A DNA stretch of 15,479 nt, from NCBI GenBank assembly GCA_947454695.1, contig CANGMW010000021.1:1-15479 (forward strand), read 5' to 3'. Below, piece by piece: positions 1-5,741 of the stretch (positions are counted from its first letter, which is position 1; every line of letters begins with the position of its first letter). Under the pieces are notes generated by a model. The model made no database searches, was not told the DNA's origin, and saw only the letters and a program-made list of their open reading frames with translations. The DNA is from Comamonadaceae bacterium. GTDB taxonomy: Bacteria; Pseudomonadota; Gammaproteobacteria; Burkholderiales; Burkholderiaceae_C. A program made the position numbers and the translations under genes.

Positions 1-1
1 C

Positions 2-262
2 GAACCAGTCCGGGCATTTGAAACCGGCATCATGGTGACGGTGATCAATGGCAAAGGTGTGCTGGCTCGGGTTGCTTCAGCATTGGCCAGTGCTGAAGTG
101 GATATCACCCATTTGGATATGGGCGACGAGTCCGCTCAAGAGGCCACGGATTTGCGCTTTCTCATCGCGGTGCGCGACCGCGCTCATCTAGACACGGCGC
201 TTCGACAGCTGCGCCGAACCCCGTCGGTGCTGCGCGCAGAAAGACGTTCTCCCGCCCACTAA
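2..262 (+). CDS. spoT: Bifunctional (p)ppGpp synthetase/hydrolase SpoT, C-terminal end (partial)
   Basis: Only the last 86 residues are in the window; the reading frame is open from base 2 and ends at TAA 260-262. The visible part is the C-terminal ACT domain of the long RelA/SpoT family: a hydrophobic strand, then NGKGVLARVASALA, a helix, and a VDITHLDM strand, as in known SpoT proteins. In this family the ACT domain senses or relays starvation signals to the N-terminal hydrolase and synthetase domains, which control the alarmone (p)ppGpp in the cytoplasm. Choosing SpoT over RelA rests on the neighbouring greB, a common arrangement in Burkholderiales, and on the close match to the SpoT-type ACT sequence; the catalytic domains are not visible. 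The gene converges on greB with a 12-base gap and no convincing terminator. Confidence 0.88.
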   Translation, partial: EPVRAFETGIMVTVINGKGVLARVASALASAEVDITHLDMGDESAQEATDLRFLIAVRDRAHLDTALRQLRRTPSVLRAERRSPAH

Positions 263-274
263 GACCTGTTCGGG

Positions 275-823
275 TCAGGGTGTTGACGGTTTGGGGTAGT
301 GCACGTGCAAGACCTCAATTTCATCCACGCCAGAAGGTGTCATCAGCTTGAGGACATCGCCCACGCGGCTTTTCAGCAAAGTTCTGGCAATCGGTGAAAC
401 CCAGCTCACCTGCCCTTGCAAACTGTCCGCTTCGTCCACCCCCAGAATCGTGATGGTGCGCTCACAGCCCACGCCATCCACATAAGTGACAGTAGCGCCA
501 AAAAACACCTGATCGCTGCCATGGTGCACACTCGGGTCGGTGACCTCGGCAATCTCCAAGCGTTTGGTCAGAAATCGAATTCGCCGGTCGATTTCCCGCA
601 GCCGCTTTTTACCGTAGATGTAATCGCCATTTTCGGAACGGTCCCCGTTGCTGGCCGCCCAGTGAACAATTTCCACCACTTTGGGGCGTTCGTTGTCGAT
701 CAGATCCAGCAACTCTGCGCGCAACCGAGCGTAGCCCAGAGGGGTCATATAGTTTTTACTGCCAGGCGGTATGGCGGGTAATTGCGCTTCGTCGTCCGAA
801 TCGCTGTCCGAGGGCTGAGTCAT
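275..823 (-). CDS. greB: Transcription elongation factor GreB
   Basis: GreB enters the secondary channel of RNA polymerase and stimulates cleavage of backtracked RNA. The 182-residue product has the two Gre domains. The N-terminal antiparallel coiled coil runs from about residue 25 to 92 and carries the tip motif GDRSEN, with the metal-coordinating acids Asp61 and Glu64. The C-terminal FKBP-like domain follows from about 100 to 178. GreB rather than GreA is indicated by the DYIYGKKRLREIDRRIRFL block. The frame stays open upstream to 931, but that extension would translate through the terminator and tRNA-Arg. The ATG at 823 is preferred because AGGAG lies about nine bases before it. An acidic, Asp/Ser-rich N-terminal tail (residues 5-13) precedes the Gre fold. 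It is convergent with spoT. Confidence 0.95.
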   Translation of the reverse strand: MTQPSDSDSDDEAQLPAIPPGSKNYMTPLGYARLRAELLDLIDNERPKVVEIVHWAASNGDRSENGDYIYGKKRLREIDRRIRFLTKRLEIAEVTDPSVHHGSDQVFFGATVTYVDGVGCERTITILGVDEADSLQGQVSWVSPIARTLLKSRVGDVLKLMTPSGVDEIEVLHVHYPKPSTP

Positions 824-843
824 GCGCTTGGCTCTCCTGCAAG

Positions 844-878
844 AAAAAAGCCCGCAACAAAATAGTTGCAGGCTTTTT
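844..878 (-). terminator. Intrinsic terminator after tRNA-Arg, just before greB
   Basis: Inverted repeat GCC-x-GCAAC / GTTGC-x-GGC with a seven-base loop, flanked by A5-6 and T5 runs, so on the minus strand the hairpin is followed by a T6 tract. It lies directly downstream of tRNA-Arg and only about 20 bases before the greB start codon. The near-symmetrical A/T flanks mean it could act on both strands. Confidence 0.85.
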
Positions 879-882
879 AAAA

Positions 883-959
883 TGGTGCGGCTGGCAGGAA
901 TTGAACCCACGACCCCTTGGTTCGTAGCCAAGTACTCTATCCAACTGAGCTACAGCCGC
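883..959 (-). tRNA. tRNA-Arg (anticodon ACG)
   Basis: A 77-base cloverleaf on the minus strand. Acceptor stem GCGGCTG pairs with CAGCCGC; the D arm contains AGCTCAGTTGGATAGAGT; the anticodon stem is CTTGG/CCAAG with loop CTACGAA, giving anticodon ACG (wobble inosine in bacteria, reading CGU/CGC/CGA). The T loop is TTCAATT. The discriminator A and the CCA end are encoded in the DNA. It is followed by an intrinsic terminator. Confidence 0.97.
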
Positions 960-970
960 TCAAGCCTGTG

Positions 971-976
971 ATTTTA
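971..976 (-). promoter_or_regulatory. Possible -10 box of tRNA-Arg
   Basis: On the minus strand TAAAAT lies 11 bases before the mature tRNA 5' end. The best -35 match is poor (TTCTGA, 18 bases upstream) and overlaps the stop region of the outer-membrane protein gene. It is a weak call based on one hexamer and its position. Confidence 0.35.
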
Positions 977-994
977 GCACGATTTATATAACGC

Positions 995-1687
995 TCAGAA
1001 TTTGTATCCTAGCTGGATGCTACTTTGGTTGCCATTGAACCTTAAATCAGGTGAAAAGCGGTTGTATTTCTCGAAATCAAGTTGCTGGTATTCAAACTGC
1101 ACGTAAACCGTGGAAGTCAGCATAGAACGGATGCCCAATCCGTAGCCTACACCTGACAAATTCATCATTGAGCTTGCCGAGTGAGGCACGCCACTCACGC
1201 CATCGTCAAGGTTGTGAAAAGCCAGTTTTCCGTACACAAGCGCATTAGGCGTGAAGGCATAGCCGGGTTCGAAATTGACCGTGTAGGGATTACTCGCTTT
1301 GTATCTCAAGACGGCATCTGAATTGGCACTGGCTGAGTGTGAGTCAGCCACACTCACAGAAGCACCAAAACCAATCACCACGCGCGCACCTAAAGACAAA
1401 CCATACTGCGCTTGAACGGCCATCCGACCAGTGACATCATTTGACGGGTTACTTTCACTGTCATTGCGGTATTTATCCTGAAAACCGAGTGCGCCGATTT
1501 TCAAGCCGCCACTGAACCCTTCAAACAAGCGCGTTTGCGCATAGCAGGGAGAAAACAGGGACAGGACCAAGAAGCAGATGAAAGCACCCAGCGATGTGGG
1601 AATGCACCGTAAACCCCGGAAAATCTGTGGTCCGTAACAATGCCACCGCGTGGCCTGAGTTTTCAAAGAAATTGCTTGGGGTGCCAT
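995..1687 (-). CDS. Outer-membrane beta-barrel protein (OmpA/opacity-like, about 8 strands)
   Basis: The 230-residue product has an export signal: a hydrophobic core at about residues 33-47 ending in PCYA|Q, with probable signal peptidase I cleavage after Ala50. The mature part of about 180 residues is rich in alternating hydrophobic and aromatic strands, Gly and Asn/Ser turns. It ends with the beta-signal pattern ...QLGYKF, whose terminal Phe is typical of barrels assembled by BamA. Size and pattern fit the small outer-membrane barrel families (OMP_b-brl type); the substrate or function cannot be read. The n-region before the hydrophobic core is unusually long (about 32 residues) and contains two Cys; the ATG has no good ribosome-binding site, and only an in-frame TTG at codon 8 offers an alternative. 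The motif before Cys48 (FSPC) is not a lipobox. tRNA-Arg follows 35 bases downstream with no terminator between. Confidence 0.75.
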   Translation of the reverse strand: MAPQAISLKTQATRWHCYGPQIFRGLRCIPTSLGAFICFLVLSLFSPCYAQTRLFEGFSGGLKIGALGFQDKYRNDSESNPSNDVTGRMAVQAQYGLSLGARVVIGFGASVSVADSHSASANSDAVLRYKASNPYTVNFEPGYAFTPNALVYGKLAFHNLDDGVSGVPHSASSMMNLSGVGYGLGIRSMLTSTVYVQFEYQQLDFEKYNRFSPDLRFNGNQSSIQLGYKF

Positions 1688-1718
1688 GGCTACAGCCTAT
1701 CAGCGCCCTTGAGGACCG

Positions 1719-1748
1719 CCTATAGAAAAGGCCTGCCTAAGTTGTGAA
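1719..1748 (-). promoter_or_regulatory. Candidate sigma70 promoter of the outer-membrane protein gene
   Basis: On the minus strand TTCACA (1743-1748; five of six consensus bases) is followed 18 bases later by TATAGG (1719-1724). Predicted transcription start is near 1712, giving a leader of about 25 bases. Eye-based call only. Confidence 0.35.
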
Positions 1749-1767
1749 AAAGTGTGTCTTCGCGAAG
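1747..1767 (-). terminator. Weak terminator candidate after the glycosyltransferase gene
   Basis: Just after the stop codon the minus strand reads the perfect 10-base palindrome CTTCGCGAAG (1758-1767), then ACACAC and a T5 run (1747-1751). A second inverted repeat, GGGGG-N7-CCCCC at 1778-1794, lies inside the last codons. The stem is short and the T run is offset, so termination is uncertain. Confidence 0.3.
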
Positions 1768-1772
1768 CAAGG

Positions 1773-2573
1773 CTACAGGGGGTTCAAAGCCCCCACTTCA
1801 TCGTAGAGAGCGCCCACGAGCTGATGCCGTCGCGAACCCATCACGTCGTTTGGATCCATCAAATAAAACACTGTCGCTTTTCCGGTCTCGCCGGGCTGGC
1901 TGTTGTGCTTAAGAAAATTAAAAATATTACGATCGGCACTCATGCCCTTCTCATCGTTCACGACAGGAATCGACCACAAGCCCACACAGTCCCATACCCG
2001 CATTTTGTCAATCATCAGGCAATTAGGGTCCACAAAGCCATCAAATTTGTTGAGATAAATGCCACGCCCTGGACCTACAGATTCCCATTCGTCGACGCAC
2101 ACGGGGCGCTGATTTTTGGGGTGCACAAACCAACGCAAAGAAAATGCCCAGGCTTTCCCTTGAATGGCTTTCAACAAACCGGCCAAGTGGCCGCCATCCC
2201 ACCAGTTATCGTCATCCAGGTAGGCCACATACTTCGTATTGGCCAGCAGCGTCAGCACAGCACGCATAGAACCACCATCGCGCGCCAGATGTACGCCGCC
2301 ATGTCGCACACTGGTGGAGTAACCCGGGTCAAACAAACACACGGTGATATGGTTCGGACACTCGTTAAGGACGTCGATCAATGCGGATAAATCGTGCTGG
2401 GCTTTGTCAACGCCTATCAGCACTTGAATGCGCCCCACATTCGTTTGCGCATAGATGGATCGCAAGGCTTTAATCGCGGCAGGGCGCGCAATCGTGGGCA
2501 TCACAACAGCTGCATCAAAAGGGGTTTGAATCGCTTGGGTGTTGCCAAATACACGCCATTGGGGTTCGGACAT
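1773..2573 (-). CDS. GT2-like (GT-A fold) glycosyltransferase
   Basis: The 266-residue protein resembles family 2 glycosyltransferases. It begins with a short strand and loop (AAVVMPTIARP, residues 21-31) like the nucleotide-binding start of the GT-A fold, then IQVLIGVD (49-56), and carries the acidic cluster YLDDDNWWD (118-126), which matches the metal- and sugar-nucleotide-binding DXD region. A later MSADRN (211-216) may supply acceptor-side residues. No membrane segment or signal peptide is seen, so a cytosolic enzyme acting on a lipid- or protein-linked acceptor or a sugar nucleotide is inferred. Donor and acceptor are unknown. The frame extends to a TTG at 2636, but the ATG at 2573 fits the family start better; neither has a strong Shine-Dalgarno. 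It stands alone, without other sugar genes, and looks more AT-rich than the housekeeping genes here. Confidence 0.7.
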   Translation of the reverse strand: MSEPQWRVFGNTQAIQTPFDAAVVMPTIARPAAIKALRSIYAQTNVGRIQVLIGVDKAQHDLSALIDVLNECPNHITVCLFDPGYSTSVRHGGVHLARDGGSMRAVLTLLANTKYVAYLDDDNWWDGGHLAGLLKAIQGKAWAFSLRWFVHPKNQRPVCVDEWESVGPGRGIYLNKFDGFVDPNCLMIDKMRVWDCVGLWSIPVVNDEKGMSADRNIFNFLKHNSQPGETGKATVFYLMDPNDVMGSRRHQLVGALYDEVGALNPL

Positions 2574-2686
2574 CGTCGTGAATTCAGAATAAGTTAACAG
2601 GAAATTAGGTGCTTGTGAACCAACTATAACCCGCAATATTTGTACACCCTATGCCTGTGAAACAATCCTTGTAAAAGGAACCTATT
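2574..2686. promoter_or_regulatory. Divergent promoter region between glycosyltransferase and methyltransferase
   Basis: This 113-base AT-rich gap must hold both start regions. On the plus strand TTGTGA (2613-2618) followed 18 bases later by TATTTG (2637-2642) is a possible promoter for the methyltransferase. On the minus strand the region holds TTCACA followed 17 bases later by the poor -10 TAACTT. TTGTGAA-like words occur twice on the plus strand (2613 and the TGTGAAAC near 2656). No operator is clearly recognisable. Confidence 0.35.
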
Positions 2687-3709
2687 TTGAACTTCGACCC
2701 TAAACCCGACGTTTGTCAGCCCACGGGCGGTGCAGAGCTGCCCATGCTTGACGTCTACATGCCGATGATGAAGTCGGCAGCCATCGTGAGCGCGGCTCAA
2801 CTCGGTCTTTTCCAAGCACTGGCCGCTGGCCCTCTCACTGGCGATGCTTTAGCGAGCATCCTGTCGTCCAATCCAGCAGGAGTTCGAACACTGGCCGATT
2901 TTTTAGTAGCTATTGGCTACCTCAGCGGTGATGCGCAGGGTTACGCCAACACAGCAAGCACACAACGCTGGTTCACCCCTATAGGCTCAGTGGACTACAC
3001 CGCAGGCGCTTTGTGGACGCATGAGGCTTGGTCCATGATGGGGGGTCTGGCCCATACCGAACAAGCCGGCAAGCCTCAGGAAACCTTGTGGCATCGAATG
3101 ACCGTTGAGCCCCACATGGGCCCTTTGTTTTCGCGCTATATGCAGGCCTTTGCTCAAGATTTGGGACCGGATCTGGTGCAACACACCCCAATCCTTAGCC
3201 ACCATCGACGATTGCTGGACTTGGGTGGCTCACATGGTTTGCATAGCCTGCGGTTCTGTCAGGCCAACGATCAACTCAACGCCGTGATCGTGGATATGGC
3301 CAGCGCCCTGACGGACACACCGGACACGGTGGCTTCTGCCGGGATGCAAGACCGCGTGACCCTGCGCCCCGGCAACTTGCTCGATCTGGATTGGGGTGAG
3401 GGCTACGACGTGGTGTTGTATCTATCGGTGGGGCACAACCAGACCGAGCAGGACAACCAACGTGTGGTGGCGCACATCGCCAAGGTACTTAAACCCGGCG
3501 GCTTGCTTGTCGTACACGACTATTTGGCAGGCGTACCCCTGAACGCATTCCATGCTGCGTTCCGTGTCACGCTGCTTTTGGAAACCGGTACACGCACGTA
3601 CAGCGAAGCGGAGTACCAAACATGGTTTTCTCAGGCCGGCTTTCAAAAAGCCACTCGTGTGGACTTGAACCCGCTTGAAAAAGGCTCCTTGCTGTTTGCA
3701 AAGCGTTAA
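2687..3709 (+). CDS. SAM-dependent O-methyltransferase (class I, plant-type/hydroxyneurosporene OMT-like)
   Basis: The 340-residue protein has the two-part layout of small-molecule O-methyltransferases. A helical N-terminal winged-helix/dimerisation domain (about 20-100) starts with an AAIVSAAQLGLFQAL helix, followed by GPLTGDALA and a GYL turn. A Rossmann SAM-binding domain follows, with motif I DLGGSHG (178-184), an acidic post-I strand (AVIVDMASAL), a DVVLYLSVGHNQTE strand and the VLKPGGLLVVHDY block. The methyl acceptor is not readable. The start is TTG at 2687: AAGGA ends about seven bases before it and the next Met is at residue 20. No pathway partner is adjacent; the gene is divergent from the glycosyltransferase and convergent with the nitroreductase. 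It is possibly linked to an aromatic or pigment metabolite, but that is a guess. Confidence 0.8.
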   Translation: MNFDPKPDVCQPTGGAELPMLDVYMPMMKSAAIVSAAQLGLFQALAAGPLTGDALASILSSNPAGVRTLADFLVAIGYLSGDAQGYANTASTQRWFTPIGSVDYTAGALWTHEAWSMMGGLAHTEQAGKPQETLWHRMTVEPHMGPLFSRYMQAFAQDLGPDLVQHTPILSHHRRLLDLGGSHGLHSLRFCQANDQLNAVIVDMASALTDTPDTVASAGMQDRVTLRPGNLLDLDWGEGYDVVLYLSVGHNQTEQDNQRVVAHIAKVLKPGGLLVVHDYLAGVPLNAFHAAFRVTLLLETGTRTYSEAEYQTWFSQAGFQKATRVDLNPLEKGSLLFAKR

Positions 3710-3733
3710 GCCCCAACGACCTCAAGCTCTTTA

Positions 3734-3771
3734 ATAAAAAAGCCCACGGCATGACACGCATGCGGTGGGCT
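3734..3771 (-). terminator. Intrinsic terminator of the nitroreductase gene (probably bidirectional)
   Basis: Stem AGCCCAC (3741-3747) / GTGGGCT (3765-3771) with an inner GCAT/ATGC extension. On the minus strand it is followed by TTTTTTATT. It lies in the convergent gap of the methyltransferase and nitroreductase genes; the plus-strand side has only a broken T tract. Confidence 0.85.
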
Positions 3772-3794
3772 AACTTCTTAAAACTGCGTCTGGG

Positions 3795-4430
3795 TTATTT
3801 GATTTCCGTGATGAAATCAGCTCGGGCGTTGCGCACCTTTTTGAGGTTAACCAGCCAGTCCGCGCCCACTTCACGGTAGCCCAAGGCCACAATCACCGCG
3901 CTGCGTAAACCTTTGCCGCGTAAGCCCAAGATGTCGTCCAGGCCATCCGGCGAGAACCCTTCCATCGGCGTGGCATCCACCTCTTCAAAAGCCGCCGCGA
4001 TCAAACCTGCGCTCATGCCGATATAAGCTTGACGCGCGGCATGTGCAAAGTTCACCTCGGGGCCACGGGGTGGGTAGTTAGTCAATAGCATCTTGCGGTA
4101 GTTTTCCCACCCTTCGTTGGTGAAGCCGCGTTCTTGGTTGGTGAGATCAAACATCTTGTTGATGCGCTCGGGCGTGTAGTCGTCCCAAGCCGCAAACACC
4201 AAAAGGTGCGACCCATCAGTCACCTGACTTTGGTTGAAAGCCACTGGCTTGATTTTTTCAAGAATCTCGCGGTTGCTCACGACCAGAACTTCATAAGGCT
4301 GCAAGCCACTTGAGGTCGGCGCCAGACGAATGGCCTCCAGAATTCGGTCGAGCTTATCTTGCGGGACCTTTTTAGAAGGGTCCATTTTTTTAGTGGCATA
4401 ACGCCAATTCAGTTTGTCGATCAGGCTCAT
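3795..4430 (-). CDS. Nitroreductase-family FMN-dependent NAD(P)H oxidoreductase (NfsB-like)
   Basis: The 211-residue protein has the single alpha/beta nitroreductase fold, of size close to E. coli NfsB. Family marks are an early WRYATKK (FMN-phosphate Arg/Lys) at about 9-15, APTSSGLQP (about 37-45), a mid-protein helix AHAARQAYIGMSAGLIAAA at the dimer interface, the PMEGFSP segment, and a C-terminal ALGYRE...LVNLKKVR for FMN binding. Such enzymes reduce quinones, flavins or nitro compounds in the cytoplasm as dimers; the physiological substrate is unknown. The frame is open to 4475, but ATG 4430 is chosen because GGAG lies about eight bases upstream and it begins with the family-typical short N-terminus. 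It ends in a strong intrinsic terminator. Confidence 0.88.
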   Translation of the reverse strand: MSLIDKLNWRYATKKMDPSKKVPQDKLDRILEAIRLAPTSSGLQPYEVLVVSNREILEKIKPVAFNQSQVTDGSHLLVFAAWDDYTPERINKMFDLTNQERGFTNEGWENYRKMLLTNYPPRGPEVNFAHAARQAYIGMSAGLIAAAFEEVDATPMEGFSPDGLDDILGLRGKGLRSAVIVALGYREVGADWLVNLKKVRNARADFITEIK

Positions 4431-4518
4431 TAAAAATCTCCGTGAAACAAGGGGTGAAATAAGGAATCTAAACAATAGTTTGGGTCTAGTCTTGTAAGTG
4501 AAAATAAGCTCAAGACTC

Positions 4519-4546
4519 GAAAAAAAAAGACCGCATGGCTGCAGTC
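4519..4546 (-). terminator. Intrinsic terminator after tRNA(CAU)
   Basis: On the minus strand GACTGC (4541-4546) pairs with GCGGTC (4529-4534) around loop AGCCAT, then T9 (4520-4528). It lies 11 bases beyond the CCA end of the tRNA and upstream of the nitroreductase leader, so it separates the two transcripts. Confidence 0.85.
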
Positions 4547-4557
4547 CCTTTGCAATT

Positions 4558-4634
4558 TGGTAGGGCGTGTTGGACTTGAACCAACGACCAAAGGATTATG
4601 AGTCCTCTGCTCTAACCAACTGAGCTAACGCCCC
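4558..4634 (-). tRNA. tRNA with anticodon CAU, probably tRNA-Ile2 (lysidine type)
   Basis: A 77-base cloverleaf. Acceptor GGGGCGT pairs with ACGCCCT (G-U at the end pair), the D arm is GCTCAGTTGGTTAGAGC, the anticodon stem GAGGA/TCCTT region encloses CTCATAA (anticodon CAT), and the T arm is GTTGG-TTCAAGT-CCAAC. The CCA is encoded. A CAU anticodon can belong to initiator Met, elongator Met or Ile2. There is no initiator-type C1:A72 mismatch. The stretch from anticodon loop to T arm (TTTGGTCGTTGGTTCAAGTCC) closely matches the known E. coli Ile2 tRNA rather than its elongator Met tRNA, so Ile2, modified to lysidine by TilS to read AUA, is favoured. Confidence 0.93.
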
Positions 4635-4649
4635 ACGCGAAGCTCGATC

Positions 4650-4655
4650 ATTGTA
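4650..4655 (-). promoter_or_regulatory. Possible -10 box of tRNA(CAU)
   Basis: TACAAT on the minus strand lies 15 bases before the mature tRNA 5' end. No good -35 is seen at 16-18 bases. An inverted repeat AGTGG/CCACT at about 4662-4678 lies where the -35 would be. Confidence 0.35.
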
Positions 4656-4732
4656 GTTTGTAGTGGTAGACCCCCACTGCCACGAGTGAAAGCGAGCGTT
4701 ACCATGCAGACGTTCATCCTTCTGGAGATGTC

Positions 4733-5707
4733 ATGGTGTTCAAGATCCGTTCCGCCATTGTTCATGGCTTGTTAGGCGCCGTCCTGGCGTTGCTGCACAT
4801 CACGGCCCACGCGCAGGCTTGGCCGGCACGTCCCATCAAGGTTATCGTGCCCTACCCGCCCGGCGGCCCCAGCGACATCGTGCTGCGTTTGGCGGCTGAC
4901 AAATTGCGCGACCTCCTTGGCCAGCCCATCGTGGTGGAGAACCAACCCGGCGCCGGCGGCAATATCGGTTCAGCCACCGTGGCACGCGCCGCGCCTGATG
5001 GCTACACCTGGCTCATCGCCACCGATTCGGTGATGACCGTCAATCCGCATGTCTACAAGTCCATGCCGTTCAAGCTGGACGATTTCAAACCGGTCACCCT
5101 GATTTCTTCTTTCAGTCAGACCCTGGTGTGCAACCCCGGTGTCGGGGTGAAGACCTTGCCGGAGTTGATCGCTAAAGCCAAAACAACCTCCATGAGTTAT
5201 GCGTCTGGCGGACCCGGTGTGCCGGGGCATTTGTCAATGGAGTTGCTGTTGTCGATGTCGGGCATGGTCATGACCCACATCCCTTACAAGGGCCCTGCAC
5301 CGGCAACACAGGACGTGCTGGCTGGGCAGGTCGAGTGCGGCTTGCTCGCTGGCCCCACGGTGCTGCCGCATGTGCGCTCGGGCCGCTTGGTGGCCTTGGC
5401 CGTGTCCGGGCAAAACCGTTCTCCCACCTTGCCTGAGGTGCCCACGATTGCCGAGGCCGGGATCAAAGGCTATGAAGCCGACTTCAGTCTGGTGGTACTG
5501 GCACCCCGTCAGACCCCGGACGCCATGGTGGCGCGATTTCGCAAGGCCCTGATCGACGCCCTGCAAGACCCGCCAACTCAGGAACGCCTCAAAGCCACTG
5601 ACCAGGTGCTGGTGGGCAGCACCCCGGAAGCGGCTGCGCAAAAACTGCGCAACGACTCTCTCAAATGGGGTGCGGTGGCACGCAAGATCGGCTTGAATCT
5701 GGACTGA
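4733..5707 (+). CDS. Bug-family (TctC-like) periplasmic substrate-binding protein
   Basis: The 324-residue protein begins with a Sec signal peptide: positive n-region, hydrophobic core at about 12-23, and cleavage near AHAQA|WPARP. It then shows Bug-family marks: WPARPIKVIVPYPPGGPSD (about 30-48), the NQPGAGGNIG loop (about 74-83), DGYTWLIATDS, HIPYKG (about 183-188) and the LPEVPTIAEAG segment. These proteins bind small, often carboxylate, ligands in the periplasm, and Burkholderiales carry many as orphans. No TctA/TctB membrane subunits are adjacent, so it is an orphan here and the ligand is unknown. ATG 4733 is preceded by GGAG five bases upstream. A plus-strand terminator follows. Confidence 0.92.
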   Translation: MVFKIRSAIVHGLLGAVLALLHITAHAQAWPARPIKVIVPYPPGGPSDIVLRLAADKLRDLLGQPIVVENQPGAGGNIGSATVARAAPDGYTWLIATDSVMTVNPHVYKSMPFKLDDFKPVTLISSFSQTLVCNPGVGVKTLPELIAKAKTTSMSYASGGPGVPGHLSMELLLSMSGMVMTHIPYKGPAPATQDVLAGQVECGLLAGPTVLPHVRSGRLVALAVSGQNRSPTLPEVPTIAEAGIKGYEADFSLVVLAPRQTPDAMVARFRKALIDALQDPPTQERLKATDQVLVGSTPEAAAQKLRNDSLKWGAVARKIGLNLD

Positions 5708-5719
5708 GATCGTCCAAGC

Positions 5720-5741
5720 CCTGCCGTGGCAGGTTTTATTT
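5720..5741 (+). terminator. Intrinsic terminator of the Bug protein gene
   Basis: CCTGC (5720-5724) / GCAGG (5729-5733) with loop CGTG, followed by TTTTATTT. The T tract overlaps the hrcA stop codon on the other strand (5736-5738), so the convergent genes share this site. Confidence 0.8.

Noticed and set aside
824..931. 36-residue N-terminal extension of GreB
   Set aside because: It would be translated from the terminator and tRNA-Arg sequence; the internal ATG at 823 has a good AGGAG.
971..1000. Possible CIRCE operator (TTAGCAC ... GCTC-like) near tRNA-Arg
   Set aside because: Only one half resembles the consensus and the second half lacks the GAGTGCTAA match and the nine-base spacing.
1540..1548. 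Lipobox in the outer-membrane protein (Cys48)
   Set aside because: Residues before Cys are F-S-P rather than L-[AS]-[GA], and the C-terminal beta-signal points to an integral barrel.
1752..2390. 212-codon plus-strand open frame opposite the glycosyltransferase
   Set aside because: It is fully antisense to a gene with recognisable family motifs, shows no motif or signal of its own, and has no ribosome-binding site.
883..4634. Classic tRNA-integrated genomic island
   Set aside because: No integrase, and no copy of either tRNA 3' end was seen as a flanking direct repeat; the 3' end of tRNA-Arg faces greB, away from the block.
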